Source: Deltaproteobacteria bacterium
GTDB lineage: Bacteria; Myxococcota_A; Polyangia; Haliangiales; Haliangiaceae
Direction of reading: 5' to 3'
Assembly (NCBI GenBank): GCA_020630875.1
Contig: JAHDIH010000002.1
Location: 619,102 to 683,101, forward strand
Length of the DNA stretch: 64,000 nt
The notes below the pieces were generated by a model that did not search any database, had not been told where the DNA came from, and saw only the letters and a list, made by a program, of their open reading frames with translations. The position numbers and the translations under genes are program-made. Shown one piece after another: positions 23,871-33,450 of this stretch. The first letter of the stretch is position 1, and each line of letters starts with the position of its first letter.

Positions 23871-25535
23871 TTAGGTTCGGTTCCAGTGGAAGTTAGGTCG
23901 TTCAGGTCTACCGTAAAGAGTGAGTGCCCCGGTTTTCCCCGTGGCATTGGCGCGAGTGAAGATCCAGTTTTGCCAAGCTGAGAGACGACCAAAAATCTTA
24001 GTCTCCATGGTTTCAGGGCCGGCAAATCGAAGCGATGCTTCCATTCCCGTCAGTGCATCTGGAGAAAGAGACGCGCGTTCTTCAATGGCAATACGAAGTT
24101 CATCTTCGAAGTCGATGTCGTCCAGAGCGATGGTGGCTACCCCAATCGCTTCCGCGTCTACTGTGCTAATTTTTCCTGTGCTTGCTAGAACTTTTTCGAC
24201 TTGAGAGGCGTCTGCGTAGAAGCGTGACTCCAGTCGGGTCAGGCCATTGGCCATTGGAAGTCTTTTACTTGCGGGGCCGACTACGATTCCGATTTTTTCG
24301 TCCTCATCTTCTAGCATGTAGACTCTATCCGCACTCAGAGCAATTTCCAGGAGACTACCCGCAAAACAAGACTCTGGAGAATCGATCACCGCAAAGAATG
24401 ACTTAGCGGTGTTATCCAATCGCCGAAGTACTCGAGCTTGCAAGTGAGCTACCTCACTTACAAATCGGCTTTTAGTTCTGTAGTTGTCAACCGTAGCGTC
24501 TGCAGCCAACACGTAGTCTGGATTGCCTACCGTTTTTAAAAGTACCATACCGCATTGAGTTTCGTTGAAACGCAATCGCAGAAGTGCATCGTCTAATTCT
24601 CGGAACGCTTGAATAGCCCACCAAGAAGCTCCTTGGCTGTGAATCGTTTCGAGATCTGTTGGAGGCGCTTCTTTGGGGGCTCTGACGGTTAACGTGGCAA
24701 CTCTGTCATCTTGGTTGACTTCGAGCGTGACGTACTCGTAAGAGTAGTTTCCGTCTTCTATCGTCGGGGTCAAGGTGGGTAGTTGAATTGCAGGTGAAAC
24801 AAGACGCTCGCTGCTGTCTGCTACGATCGCATCCGTGCGTTCGATCAAGGCATCGTCAAATTTGGAGCGAGGAAATACCCCGTCAACCAAGTTCCACTCT
24901 TTGGCTCGTTTTCCTTTTACGCCTTCTGCCAAAGTACAGAATACGTCCGCTCGGTCTCGTCTTACCTTGCGTTTGTCTACGAGTCGCGTCAGACCTCCGG
25001 TTCCGGGAAGGACTGCAAGAAGCGGCGTCTCCGGAAAAGATACCGCAGAAGAACCGTCGTCTACTAGGTAAATCTCATCGCATGCTAGAGCCAACTCGTA
25101 GCCGCCCCCCGCCGTGGTTCCCTTGCAAGCGGCTAGAAATGTGATGTCACTATTCTTTGATGCTTCCTCGATGTAGAGACGAGTTTCGTTGGTAAATTTA
25201 CAGAAATTAACTTTGAACGAATGGGTGGAAAGTCCCAGCATATAGATGTTGGCGCCTGAGCAAAAAACCTTATCGAGTTCCGCACAGAACGTAACCACTT
25301 TCACTTCTGGATGTTCAAACCGAATTCTTTGAATGGCATCGGCAAGTTCTATGTCAACGGACAAGTCGTATGAGTTTAACTTTAGCTCATAGCCGTCTCT
25401 CAATGGATTGTCGTCATCTACAGACATTACTAGAGTTGCTTTGGGACCATCAATTCGGAGTTGCCAATGTTTGTAGTCAGTGGGCTTCGTAGCAAAGTTG
25501 ATAGCTGAATCGGAAATGGAATCGTTACCTGCCAT
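23871..25535 (-). CDS. boxC: 2,3-epoxybenzoyl-CoA dihydrolase (benzoyl-CoA-dihydrodiol lyase) BoxC
   Basis: About 554 residues, made of two crotonase-like halves. The blocks YELKLNSYDLSVDIELADA, FCSGANIYMLGLS, KVNFCKFTNETR and TTAGGGYELALACDEI are close to known BoxC proteins. BoxC hydrolytically opens the epoxide ring with loss of formate, giving 3,4-dehydroadipyl-CoA semialdehyde. An in-frame ATG at 25589 would add 18 residues; ATG 25535 starts MAGNDS and gives the usual length, so it is preferred. Expression probably starts from the TATAAT at 25605-25610 under BoxR control. Confidence 0.92.
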   Translation of the reverse strand: MAGNDSISDSAINFATKPTDYKHWQLRIDGPKATLVMSVDDDNPLRDGYELKLNSYDLSVDIELADAIQRIRFEHPEVKVVTFCAELDKVFCSGANIYMLGLSTHSFKVNFCKFTNETRLYIEEASKNSDITFLAACKGTTAGGGYELALACDEIYLVDDGSSAVSFPETPLLAVLPGTGGLTRLVDKRKVRRDRADVFCTLAEGVKGKRAKEWNLVDGVFPRSKFDDALIERTDAIVADSSERLVSPAIQLPTLTPTIEDGNYSYEYVTLEVNQDDRVATLTVRAPKEAPPTDLETIHSQGASWWAIQAFRELDDALLRLRFNETQCGMVLLKTVGNPDYVLAADATVDNYRTKSRFVSEVAHLQARVLRRLDNTAKSFFAVIDSPESCFAGSLLEIALSADRVYMLEDEDEKIGIVVGPASKRLPMANGLTRLESRFYADASQVEKVLASTGKISTVDAEAIGVATIALDDIDFEDELRIAIEERASLSPDALTGMEASLRFAGPETMETKIFGRLSAWQNWIFTRANATGKTGALTLYGRPERPNFHWNRT

Positions 25536-25601
25536 TGTAAGATTCTGCAGTTTCTTGAAATCGAAATCAAGCAAAATAATGCTAGACATCCATTTGGATT
25601 A

Positions 25602-25615
25602 TGCATTATATTGCA
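25602..25615. promoter_or_regulatory. TGCA-N6-TGCA operator over the box promoter
   Basis: TGCATTATATTGCA at 25602-25615 is a TGCA-N6-TGCA element. On the minus strand it contains a perfect TATAAT (complement of 25605-25610) in the right place to drive boxC-boxB. TGCA-based repeats are, as I recall, the type of site bound by BzdR/BoxR regulators. A repressor bound here would block the -10 element; benzoyl-CoA would release it. The site overlaps an in-frame ATG at 25601, which argues that boxR starts further downstream. Confidence 0.6.
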
Positions 25616-25639
25616 GGGGTGACGGATTGGAGCAAGTCC

Positions 25640-26359
25640 TTGATTGTCGTAGGACGGCGCATTAGACGTAGGAGAGAGCGGTTAGGCCTCTCCAGGCGGG
25701 AATTAGCGGAGGTTTCAGGGATCTCGGAGCGCTACATCGCTCAAGTGGAAGCTGGACTCGGAAACTTATCGCTATCAAAACTTTTTGCTTTGGCCGAATC
25801 CGTGCGCACTACTGCGGAAGAGCTGGTCGCAGGTGCTCATGGTGGGGCATTTCCCATTGCCTTTGTAGGGTTGCGAGGGGCTGGTAAGTCTACTGTCGGC
25901 AAACGAGTCGCCAGTAAACTCGGGCGTCGTTTTGTAGAGGTCGATGCGGAAATAGAAGCAGTGAGTGGATTGTCACTCGCTTCGATATTCTCTTTACATG
26001 GTGAGGCGTATTACGACCAGCTGCAACGTGAAGTGTTGCGACGTTTAATAGAAGACGGTAGCGACTTAGTGATGGCGGTCGGCGGTTCTGTGGTGAGGGA
26101 TATCGAAACTTTTGAACATCTACTGACGTTTTCTACAGTGGTCTGGCTTAAAGCCGAGCCAAAGGTCCACTGGGACAGGGTTTTGGCTCAAGGTGACACT
26201 CGCCCGATGGAAAAAAATCCCCAAGCTTTTAACCAACTAAAATCCATTCTCAAGAAGCGAGAGCCCTTCTACAAAAAAGCAGATCTAGTTGTAGACACTA
26301 CTCAGCTTGAAGCAGATGTGGTCGCTGAGAAAGTATCAGTGTCGTTACGGAACGTATAG
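25640..26359 (+). CDS. boxR: BoxR: XRE DNA-binding domain fused to shikimate-kinase-like sensor domain
   Basis: Regulator of the aerobic benzoyl-CoA pathway. With TTG 25640 it has 239 residues: a helix-turn-helix domain (RRRRERLGLSRRELAEVSG, then ISERYIAQVEAGLGNLS) joined to a shikimate-kinase-like domain with Walker A GLRGAGKST. That fusion is diagnostic of BzdR/BoxR, in which the kinase-like part binds benzoyl-CoA. Longer starts at ATG 25601 or GTG 25619 are in frame, but GGAG seven bases before the TTG and the operator at 25602-25615 favour the shorter form. Divergent from boxC; the last 15 bases overlap the convergent STAND gene. Confidence 0.9.
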   Translation: MIVVGRRIRRRRERLGLSRRELAEVSGISERYIAQVEAGLGNLSLSKLFALAESVRTTAEELVAGAHGGAFPIAFVGLRGAGKSTVGKRVASKLGRRFVEVDAEIEAVSGLSLASIFSLHGEAYYDQLQREVLRRLIEDGSDLVMAVGGSVVRDIETFEHLLTFSTVVWLKAEPKVHWDRVLAQGDTRPMEKNPQAFNQLKSILKKREPFYKKADLVVDTTQLEADVVAEKVSVSLRNV

Positions 26360-29300
26360 TCTCAGAATGCCACTAGGGTTTAGTTTTTTTGCGATCGCAG
26401 CGTCCGCTAGCTTTGCGAAATAGCGCGCGGAGGGCAAAGCGTCTTTGGTCAGCTGAGCAAGAACCTTGCTTGACTCACTGTCACCATCTCCGGCTTTACT
26501 GGCCAACGCAGCCAGCGCCGCCAGTCGTTTGGTCGGGCGCATGGCGGACTTTGTAATAATTTTCGAAATGGTTGCCGCGTCACTTTGATAAAGAGCCTTG
26601 CTGGCAGAATCGAATGCCTTGAGTCGTACGTCGTACGCGGGGTTTTGCAATAGAGGGTCAAGTAGTGAAAGCACGATGTCTGTTTCGACGGTCGGGAGTT
26701 TTCCTAGCGCGGTGGCTGCGGCGATTTGCTTTTGCTCTGACGGAGAGTCGATAAGCGGCTCGAAGTATTTTCTTGTGTTTTTGGAATCGTAGCTCGCGAT
26801 CGCCGCCAATGCTGTTGTCGTGATTTCCGGATCAGGATCTCCTGCTGCCGCGGACACCGCGCTGCGTATCTTGTCTTGTTTCATTAGGTCTGGCTTCTCT
26901 GATAAGGATCCCAACGCGGCCACCTGCACCGCTTTTTCTCCATCACTTAACGCTTTTGCGAATGTACTGTCTGTTGCTACGCTTGAACGTGCGGAAAGTT
27001 CCACTGCTTCTCTTCTGATGATTTCGGACCCATCGCTCATCGCCGTTTCGAGCAACTTAGGACTGGCGGCAAAGTCTGCTGATTGAAGGATAGCTCGCTT
27101 CTCACTCAAACCAGCTCGCGAGAACAAAGAAGCTAAGGTGGCGGATGTGCCTTTTGGTACGCCATCTTTAAGCGCAGCGAGTCCCTGAAGCGCGCTGGTG
27201 CGAACTTGCAAGTTTCCAGATGACAGAAGGGACTTAAGGTGCGTTCCCAATCCTTTGGGTGGTTTGGTGGTCAGTGTTGCGGACAACTCAGCTGCGCGGT
27301 GCTGAATGGTGGCGCTTGCGTCTCCTTTAAGCTTTTTGGCAACGGCAAGGGCGGTGCTTGGATAACCTTGTACGTCTTGGAAACATTCCACAACGATGCT
27401 GCGCACCGCGGCACTTGGACTGTTGGTCAAAGAGGAGAGGGCTTTGCGACCATTCTTGCTCTTGTTTGCGAATGCGTTGCAAAGTCCTTCCGCTCCTAGG
27501 ATTCTTAGTTGTTCCGATGCTTTGTCGTTGGCAGCAGATCGGAGCAAGTTGATCGGGGCACTTCTACTATAACGAGCGAGCCGTCGTAGCAACCTTGCAG
27601 CGCGTACTTGGCTTGCCCCCTTCTTTTTCCAAAGTTTTCCAATGACAGCCATTGCCGGCCCCGAGGACCCGCCACCTGCCACAACGTTTACCAATGCATT
27701 GGCATGAATGGATGCTGGTACGGTTTTCTCCAAGGCATTAATTTTCGCTATTGCCCGCTTACCTACGTAGCCGTAGGCTTCAAGATAGGGCGCTAGTGCG
27801 CGCCCTTCTAAACCCGATAGCAAAACGTCGAAAGCACCTTTAGCGGCGTCGTTACGACTTCTGGCAATATAACCCCATGCGGGAGAAATCTGTTTCTTGT
27901 ATGCCGCAGAAGGATTCTGTCCTTCGATCTTTACTGCGAGTTCACCTACCACATCCGCAGGGGCCGCCGTCGCGAGAGCCGCCCATGCTGCAGAGGAAAG
28001 AGCACTGTCTTCTGATTCCACCGACCGCCTTATGTTCGTTATATGCGGCTTTAGTACTGTTTCATTACCCTGCGCCGCCAAGGTAGTAAGAATCCAAAAC
28101 CGTTCTTTTCCTGTGATGTTGAGAGCCGTCTCAATGACGGTTTGGTGATTTCCTCGCAGAGCTCGCTCCAATGCCCCTACGGCTCGGGCGCGTTTAGATT
28201 TGGTGATCTTCTCATCGTTTAGTGGCTCGATATCCTGTCGGAGCCGGGTGACCAATTGGCTTCCGAAAGATGCGGGACCCGTTGTTGCTTGTGGTTGGAG
28301 TTGCAGAAGCTCGGCGTACCCCGGTGTCTTTCGATTTGCAGCGACTGATGCTACTTCTTTTGCCAAAACCCTATCCGTTGCACTGTCTCCAGATAGGAGT
28401 TTTTTTACCAGCGACAACTCACTTGGGCCCGCTATCTGAGCGAATGCACGAAAGCTCGCTTCTTTTCTCTCTTTTGCTCTCGTCAGTTTGGAAGGGTCAG
28501 CTTCTTCCCCATGCAGGTAGTTTGAAACGAACAACAGCTCAGGTTGGAGGGATTCTTTGTAGAGTGATTCGCGACTGTTTGCACTCTCGCTAACGTATTT
28601 TTCGATGGGCAAATGTGAATTGTTTTTGGAGATTCCGGTGTCTTCTACTCGGTCGCCAAAACCCAGCCAATGGAATGCAGAAAATAGTCCTGCTCTACCA
28701 CTGTGTGCTGCCAGCGTTTGTGGTCCTCCTTGTAGTGATGTCTCGTAGTAAGTAGAACCCTTTTGCACCATCCAAATCACACCGCAAAGGAGAATGGGCG
28801 CAAGGAAGGCCGCAGCGAGTACGGTCTTGTAGAATCTATTGGTTCTCGACAGCACGGTTTGTTGTTGAGCTGTGGTTGGTTGGACTCCCGATTTCTTAAT
28901 AGCCTTGAGTTGTTGGTAACCCAATCGTTTGTTTTCGGCCGCCGCTTCGCTAAGCAAAGACGCGGCATCCGCGGCAAGTTCTTGGGTGTGTCTGGTAACC
29001 CGAAGCAACGGTTCTTTTAGAACCGGATGAGCTAGTGAGACGATTCCGTCTTTGGTGCTTTGTCCTCTGAGCTGAATGACGCCGAATCTATAAAGCTGGT
29101 CTAACGACGGAGCGGACTGACAAGTAAGTTCTTGATTTAGATTTTCCGCATTAGTCCATTCGTGTTTTGCGAGTGCATGGGCCACTCGATGACACATCGT
29201 AGAATCTTTCATGTGCGAAAGGACTTCTTCTAACCAACGTTCTGTGAGTTGCGAAGCGCCTCCCCAAGACTCCAGGTCAGAAAGAGAATTAATTTTCAAA

Positions 29301-30001
29301 TCTCTGAGTGCCAGAGTGGCAAGCTGTAAGTCGGTGGGTTTGACAAGTCCATACCTTTGAAGTCCCGCGGTCACCGTTTGCAATAAGCCAATATCCAAAG
29401 TACCTGCGAATTGCTCAGCGATAATGTTGGCTGCGTCGTGCTCTTGCAGTCCTAGCAACTCGTACCTGCAATTGGCTGGGAAAATGGAACCGGTTCGTTT
29501 TTCGAGTGCGGTTAAGGCATAGGTGTTTTTTCTGTCGCAACAAAAGAGAAATCGTCCTTTTCCCGACGAACGAGAAACGATTCTTGCGTAGGCATCGCCA
29601 AGTTGAATTGCGGTGTTGGCGTCGCGCAGAGGAATATCTGCATCATCGAGCGCCAGTAGATACTGTTGTCCCGATGGCGCCTCCGAGACGATACGAGATA
29701 GGAAGGTAATTGCATCCTCGTTGTCTCTGGGTTTTAGACCGGTGGCATGGCTTGCACTTTCAACGAATCCTTGTAGTGGATCGCCGTAAGCATTGGTAGT
29801 TAAAACTACTACACCATGTTCGCGTAAATACGGATAAATCCCGGCGTTGAGAAGGGACGTTTTGCCTACCCCCGACTCCCCGTAGATCAATCCCGCCTTG
29901 AAATAGTCAGAACGAACGAGCTTTGTAATCTCTTCGGTTTCCGACACACGCCCTCGAAATTGGTCGCGTTCGTTCTCTCCAAATGGTGTTAGTCCCCGCA
30001 T
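26345..30001 (-). CDS. STAND-type P-loop ATPase with one membrane helix and HEAT repeats
   Basis: 1218 residues. The N-terminal NTPase has FRGRVSETEEI, Walker A YGESGVGKTSLL (40-51) and Walker B YLLALDDAD (114-122), followed by winged-helix-like sequence to about 340. A single membrane helix lies at about 391-412. The remaining 800 residues are helical repeats of HEAT type, with many units like IIRREAVELSARS and VRSIVVECF. STAND proteins are ATP-driven switches that oligomerise after ligand sensing by their repeats. The helix would place the ATPase in the cytoplasm and the repeats outside. Whether it relates to box regulation is unknown; it is merely convergent with boxR. Confidence 0.75.
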   Translation of the reverse strand: MRGLTPFGENERDQFRGRVSETEEITKLVRSDYFKAGLIYGESGVGKTSLLNAGIYPYLREHGVVVLTTNAYGDPLQGFVESASHATGLKPRDNEDAITFLSRIVSEAPSGQQYLLALDDADIPLRDANTAIQLGDAYARIVSRSSGKGRFLFCCDRKNTYALTALEKRTGSIFPANCRYELLGLQEHDAANIIAEQFAGTLDIGLLQTVTAGLQRYGLVKPTDLQLATLALRDLKINSLSDLESWGGASQLTERWLEEVLSHMKDSTMCHRVAHALAKHEWTNAENLNQELTCQSAPSLDQLYRFGVIQLRGQSTKDGIVSLAHPVLKEPLLRVTRHTQELAADAASLLSEAAAENKRLGYQQLKAIKKSGVQPTTAQQQTVLSRTNRFYKTVLAAAFLAPILLCGVIWMVQKGSTYYETSLQGGPQTLAAHSGRAGLFSAFHWLGFGDRVEDTGISKNNSHLPIEKYVSESANSRESLYKESLQPELLFVSNYLHGEEADPSKLTRAKERKEASFRAFAQIAGPSELSLVKKLLSGDSATDRVLAKEVASVAANRKTPGYAELLQLQPQATTGPASFGSQLVTRLRQDIEPLNDEKITKSKRARAVGALERALRGNHQTVIETALNITGKERFWILTTLAAQGNETVLKPHITNIRRSVESEDSALSSAAWAALATAAPADVVGELAVKIEGQNPSAAYKKQISPAWGYIARSRNDAAKGAFDVLLSGLEGRALAPYLEAYGYVGKRAIAKINALEKTVPASIHANALVNVVAGGGSSGPAMAVIGKLWKKKGASQVRAARLLRRLARYSRSAPINLLRSAANDKASEQLRILGAEGLCNAFANKSKNGRKALSSLTNSPSAAVRSIVVECFQDVQGYPSTALAVAKKLKGDASATIQHRAAELSATLTTKPPKGLGTHLKSLLSSGNLQVRTSALQGLAALKDGVPKGTSATLASLFSRAGLSEKRAILQSADFAASPKLLETAMSDGSEIIRREAVELSARSSVATDSTFAKALSDGEKAVQVAALGSLSEKPDLMKQDKIRSAVSAAAGDPDPEITTTALAAIASYDSKNTRKYFEPLIDSPSEQKQIAAATALGKLPTVETDIVLSLLDPLLQNPAYDVRLKAFDSASKALYQSDAATISKIITKSAMRPTKRLAALAALASKAGDGDSESSKVLAQLTKDALPSARYFAKLADAAIAKKLNPSGILRLYVP

Positions 30002-30045
30002 CGGTTGCTTTCCCCCTAACCTGAGGATATCACTATGGGACTAGG

Positions 30046-30783
30046 ATGTCGCCTGACTCTACCGAATATGTACTGCAGATCGATGACGTATCCGTAAGCT
30101 ACGGCAGTCGCAAAGTGGTTGATTCTGCTTCTCTCACGTTAAAAGGGGGAGAAGTTGTCGCTTTGCTTGGTCCCAACGGCGCAGGGAAAAGCTCGATTAT
30201 GTCAGCCATAGCTGGAGTAATAAGTCATGAAGGGCGTATTGCAGTACTTGGCAACTCTCTTTCAGACGATCCACTGCAATACAAAACCAACATCGCGGTC
30301 TCATCGCAACCAGTTTTTTTGTACGACTACTTAACTGCAACAGAACACGTTGACCTTGTGGCCCAAATGCATGGGCATGATAAATGCGGACCCGACTTTC
30401 TCTCGCGAGTGGGCCTAACCGCCCACGCTGGTAAACTTTGCCGAGAACTTTCGTATGGAATGCGGCAACGCGTCTCGCTTGCCGCAACATTGGCATGTCG
30501 CAGTAAACTTCTTCTTCTGGACGAAACCATGAATGGTCTGGACCCTCGGGCGGCAAAGCTTGCACGTGCTGCCATAAGAGATGTTGCTGAAGGTGGAGCT
30601 TCGGTCATTATGTCGACTCACATCATTGGCGCGCTAGATAAGCAATGCAATCGTGTTGTGATCATGGATGAGGGAAAGATTGTTTGCGACGTCCATGGGG
30701 AAGAGCTAGACGAGTTGAGGAGTCGCGGCACTTCGGCTATTGAAGCGTTATATCTCGCCAATACGTCAGAGGAACGTGCGTGA
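30046..30783 (+). CDS. ABC transporter ATP-binding protein
   Basis: 245 residues with all ABC motifs: Walker A LLGPNGAGKSS (40-50), signature LSYGMRQRVSLA, Walker B KLLLLDETMNGLD, and the switch His in MSTHIIG. The sequence resembles ATPases of ABC-2 type exporters. It overlaps the permease gene by 4 bases. The cargo is unknown. Confidence 0.9.
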   Translation: MSPDSTEYVLQIDDVSVSYGSRKVVDSASLTLKGGEVVALLGPNGAGKSSIMSAIAGVISHEGRIAVLGNSLSDDPLQYKTNIAVSSQPVFLYDYLTATEHVDLVAQMHGHDKCGPDFLSRVGLTAHAGKLCRELSYGMRQRVSLAATLACRSKLLLLDETMNGLDPRAAKLARAAIRDVAEGGASVIMSTHIIGALDKQCNRVVIMDEGKIVCDVHGEELDELRSRGTSAIEALYLANTSEERA

Positions 30784-31883
30784 AACGTTTCTTTGTTTTT
30801 TCAACACTTCTGCTTTTTTTATTTTGGCAGGCAGATGTGTCTCTTGAGGTCGACCCACGGCTGACCTGGGTTGTGGCGACGATGTTGTCGGTTCTGTTTG
30901 TCTTTCGCGCACCACAAATTCTTTTTTGGGGGAAAGACATGAAATTCATGCTTACGATGCCAGTGCCATTTTACTCTCGGGTCCGGGAATCCTATACGAA
31001 TGAACTGGTTGTGGTACTCTGTGCGGGGCTAGCGACGTGCGCTTGTGGGGTAGCTCTAGTTCTTCCGTTTATCGATTGTCTGATTGCCACGACTATGGTG
31101 TTGGTTGCTGGGACGCTTGCCATTCCCTCTTCTGTCTTGGGGGCGGTGATAGCGACCTCGAAGAGAACTGGTGACATCCCTAACAGTATGTGGCTCGGTC
31201 TCATTCCTATCGTTTTTCTTTTTGCGTCGTTTTCTGTAGGGGTGTTTTCTAGTGAAATACAGAATACGACAATTTTACTCGCTGTCATCGTTAGCTGCGT
31301 TGCGGTAGCATTGGTAGTAGGGTGGGGCTTAGCAGCATTGATTTCTCCTCTGCTAGACGGAGGTTTGGCGACCATTGTTGCGATGGCCCATTCAACCTAC
31401 GCTAGTGTTCAGACTTATCCCCTTGGCAGAATCGACAGATTGTTGTCGCTGTTGATGCCAAAACAAAGTCGTCTTATTTTCGAAAAAGATCAGCTTTACA
31501 TTTCCAGGCGTCATCCTCTCTTGCCCGTACTGCTTTTTATCTCAGCACTCGTATTCTTTGTGGGGGGAGAATCCCAAACGAACGCATTAAACTATGGCTT
31601 TATTATTTTCCACTTGGTCGCACTTGGACGATTCTATTTAGTGAACAAGAAGCCCATTCTTTCGAGGAATCTCATAAAGGAATCACCAATCACGGTGGGA
31701 GAGTTCTCTGTGTCAAAACTAGTGGGGGTATTCAAATGGTGGGTGCTGCCGGCGTTTTGGGTCACTTGGGTACTGGTATTCCAAAAATCACAGGTGCCGG
31801 TATTCGTTTGGATGGTAATCGCTTTCAGTTCGATTTGTTATCTTGCACTGCTAATCTTGAGCGCAAAAAGAGTGTTCGAATGA
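30780..31883 (+). CDS. ABC-2-like multispanning permease
   Basis: 367 residues with about eight hydrophobic segments spread over the length and a cytoplasmic stretch containing IDRLLSLLMPKQSRLIFEKDQLYISRRHP in the middle third. No soluble domain. GTG start at 30780 overlaps the ATPase stop, so the two form an exporter. I do not recognise a subfamily; the layout of paired hydrophobic clusters around a central loop suggests an ABC-2 half with fused repeats. Substrate unknown. Confidence 0.7.
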   Translation: MKRFFVFSTLLLFLFWQADVSLEVDPRLTWVVATMLSVLFVFRAPQILFWGKDMKFMLTMPVPFYSRVRESYTNELVVVLCAGLATCACGVALVLPFIDCLIATTMVLVAGTLAIPSSVLGAVIATSKRTGDIPNSMWLGLIPIVFLFASFSVGVFSSEIQNTTILLAVIVSCVAVALVVGWGLAALISPLLDGGLATIVAMAHSTYASVQTYPLGRIDRLLSLLMPKQSRLIFEKDQLYISRRHPLLPVLLFISALVFFVGGESQTNALNYGFIIFHLVALGRFYLVNKKPILSRNLIKESPITVGEFSVSKLVGVFKWWVLPAFWVTWVLVFQKSQVPVFVWMVIAFSSICYLALLILSAKRVFE

Positions 31884-31918
31884 ACCAAAATAACTAGTTG
31901 AAGTGCTAACTTGCTGCA

Positions 31919-33322
31919 ATGAGCGCAGCAGCAGTTTTAGTATTGGCCGCAGGAAAAGGCACTCGAATGAAGAGTAAGACCATCAAAGTTCTTCATGACG
32001 TTTGCGGACAACCCATTCTGAGTTGGGTAATGAATACCGCCTACGCATTGACCCCAGATGCCGTTGGAGTTGTCGTCGGTCACGAGTCCGAAACCGTTGC
32101 AGCATATTTAGAAAAAGAGTTCCCCAAAGCACAACACATGTTGCAAGAAGAACAAAATGGTACAGGGCACGCGGTATCTGTTGGTTTAGCAGGACTAGAA
32201 GGACTTAGTGACGATTCCATTGTGGTGATTCTCAGCGGCGACGCACCGCTAATAAGAAGCGAGACGCTCAAAACCTTACTTGAAAAATGCAGAAAACATT
32301 CTATGGCTATGGTTGCAATGCCCATTTCTACGCAACAGCATTACGGTCGCGTGATTCGTGACACGGCTGGACTCGCTGAAAAAATTATTGAGTACAAGGA
32401 TGCGGATGCTTCTGTGAGAAACCTTTCAGAAGGGAATGCAGGAATTTATGCATGCTACGCCGGTTTTTTGAAAAAGGCGCTTTCTACCTTAAAGCCGACG
32501 AACGTCCAAGGAGAGCTCTACTTGACCGATATCGTAGCGATTGCACACACTGCCAACGGTTGCGGCGTGGTTAGCGCGCCAATAGAAGAAGTTACTGGTG
32601 TGAATACCCGAATGGATTTGGCGGCGGTAACAAGTGAAGCACAACGTCGCATTAACGAAAAGCATATGCAGAACGGGGTTACGTTAATCAATCCGCATTC
32701 CACGTATATCGAATGCAACGTTGAAGTGGGAGAGGACTCGACGATTTATCCTAACGTTCACTTGCGCGGAGACACATCGGTAGGCTGCGGTACGACCATT
32801 GATACTGGCGTGGTGATTCAGAATAGCAAAATTGGTAACGACAGCTGGATCAAAGCGCATAGTGTGATCAGCGAAGCTAGCGTGGCCAACGGATGCCAAG
32901 TAGGACCTATGGCACACCTCCGTCCGTTGTCAGTGATGGAAGACGGATCTAAAGTTGGCAACTTTGTAGAGATTAAGAAAACAACGATTAAAGAGGGCGC
33001 AAAAGCAAACCACTTGGCGTATTTAGGGGATGCTTTGATTGGGAAGCGTGCTAATATTGGGGCTGGTACCATTACTTGTAATTACGATGGGTTTCGTAAA
33101 CACAAGACCGTAGTAGAAGAAGGCGCATTTATTGGCTCTGATACGCAGTTGGTGGCACCGGTTACTGTCGGCCGTGACGCTTACGTTGGTTCTGGAACTA
33201 CAGTAGTGAAAAACGTTCCTAGAGGTGCGCTTGCAATTTCAAGGGTCAGACAGGTGAACAAGGATGGTTGGGCAGATAGATTTCGCAGCGCCCAAGAAAA
33301 ACGAGGAAAAAGCGATAAGTAA
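31919..33322 (+). CDS. glmU: Bifunctional GlmU: UDP-GlcNAc pyrophosphorylase / glucosamine-1-P acetyltransferase
   Basis: 467 residues, normal length. The nucleotidyltransferase domain begins LVLAAGKGTRMKSK and has QNGTGHAV. The C-terminal left-handed beta-helix acetyltransferase has hexapeptide repeats and the block NHLAYLGDALIGKRANIGAG with the catalytic His, followed by TITCNYDG. It makes UDP-GlcNAc for peptidoglycan and LPS. It stands alone between the ABC genes and a small membrane protein gene. Confidence 0.95.
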   Translation: MSAAAVLVLAAGKGTRMKSKTIKVLHDVCGQPILSWVMNTAYALTPDAVGVVVGHESETVAAYLEKEFPKAQHMLQEEQNGTGHAVSVGLAGLEGLSDDSIVVILSGDAPLIRSETLKTLLEKCRKHSMAMVAMPISTQQHYGRVIRDTAGLAEKIIEYKDADASVRNLSEGNAGIYACYAGFLKKALSTLKPTNVQGELYLTDIVAIAHTANGCGVVSAPIEEVTGVNTRMDLAAVTSEAQRRINEKHMQNGVTLINPHSTYIECNVEVGEDSTIYPNVHLRGDTSVGCGTTIDTGVVIQNSKIGNDSWIKAHSVISEASVANGCQVGPMAHLRPLSVMEDGSKVGNFVEIKKTTIKEGAKANHLAYLGDALIGKRANIGAGTITCNYDGFRKHKTVVEEGAFIGSDTQLVAPVTVGRDAYVGSGTTVVKNVPRGALAISRVRQVNKDGWADRFRSAQEKRGKSDK

Positions 33323-33450
33323 ACGTCGCCGATTATCACTTGTCGGTAGGTCTCGGTTAGTCGCCCAAAAATAGTACACGCAGTTGTGACTTTCGATCAC
33401 CTTATTAAACTCTTGAATAAATTTGAGACACTCCTATTGTTAGCGCCTTA

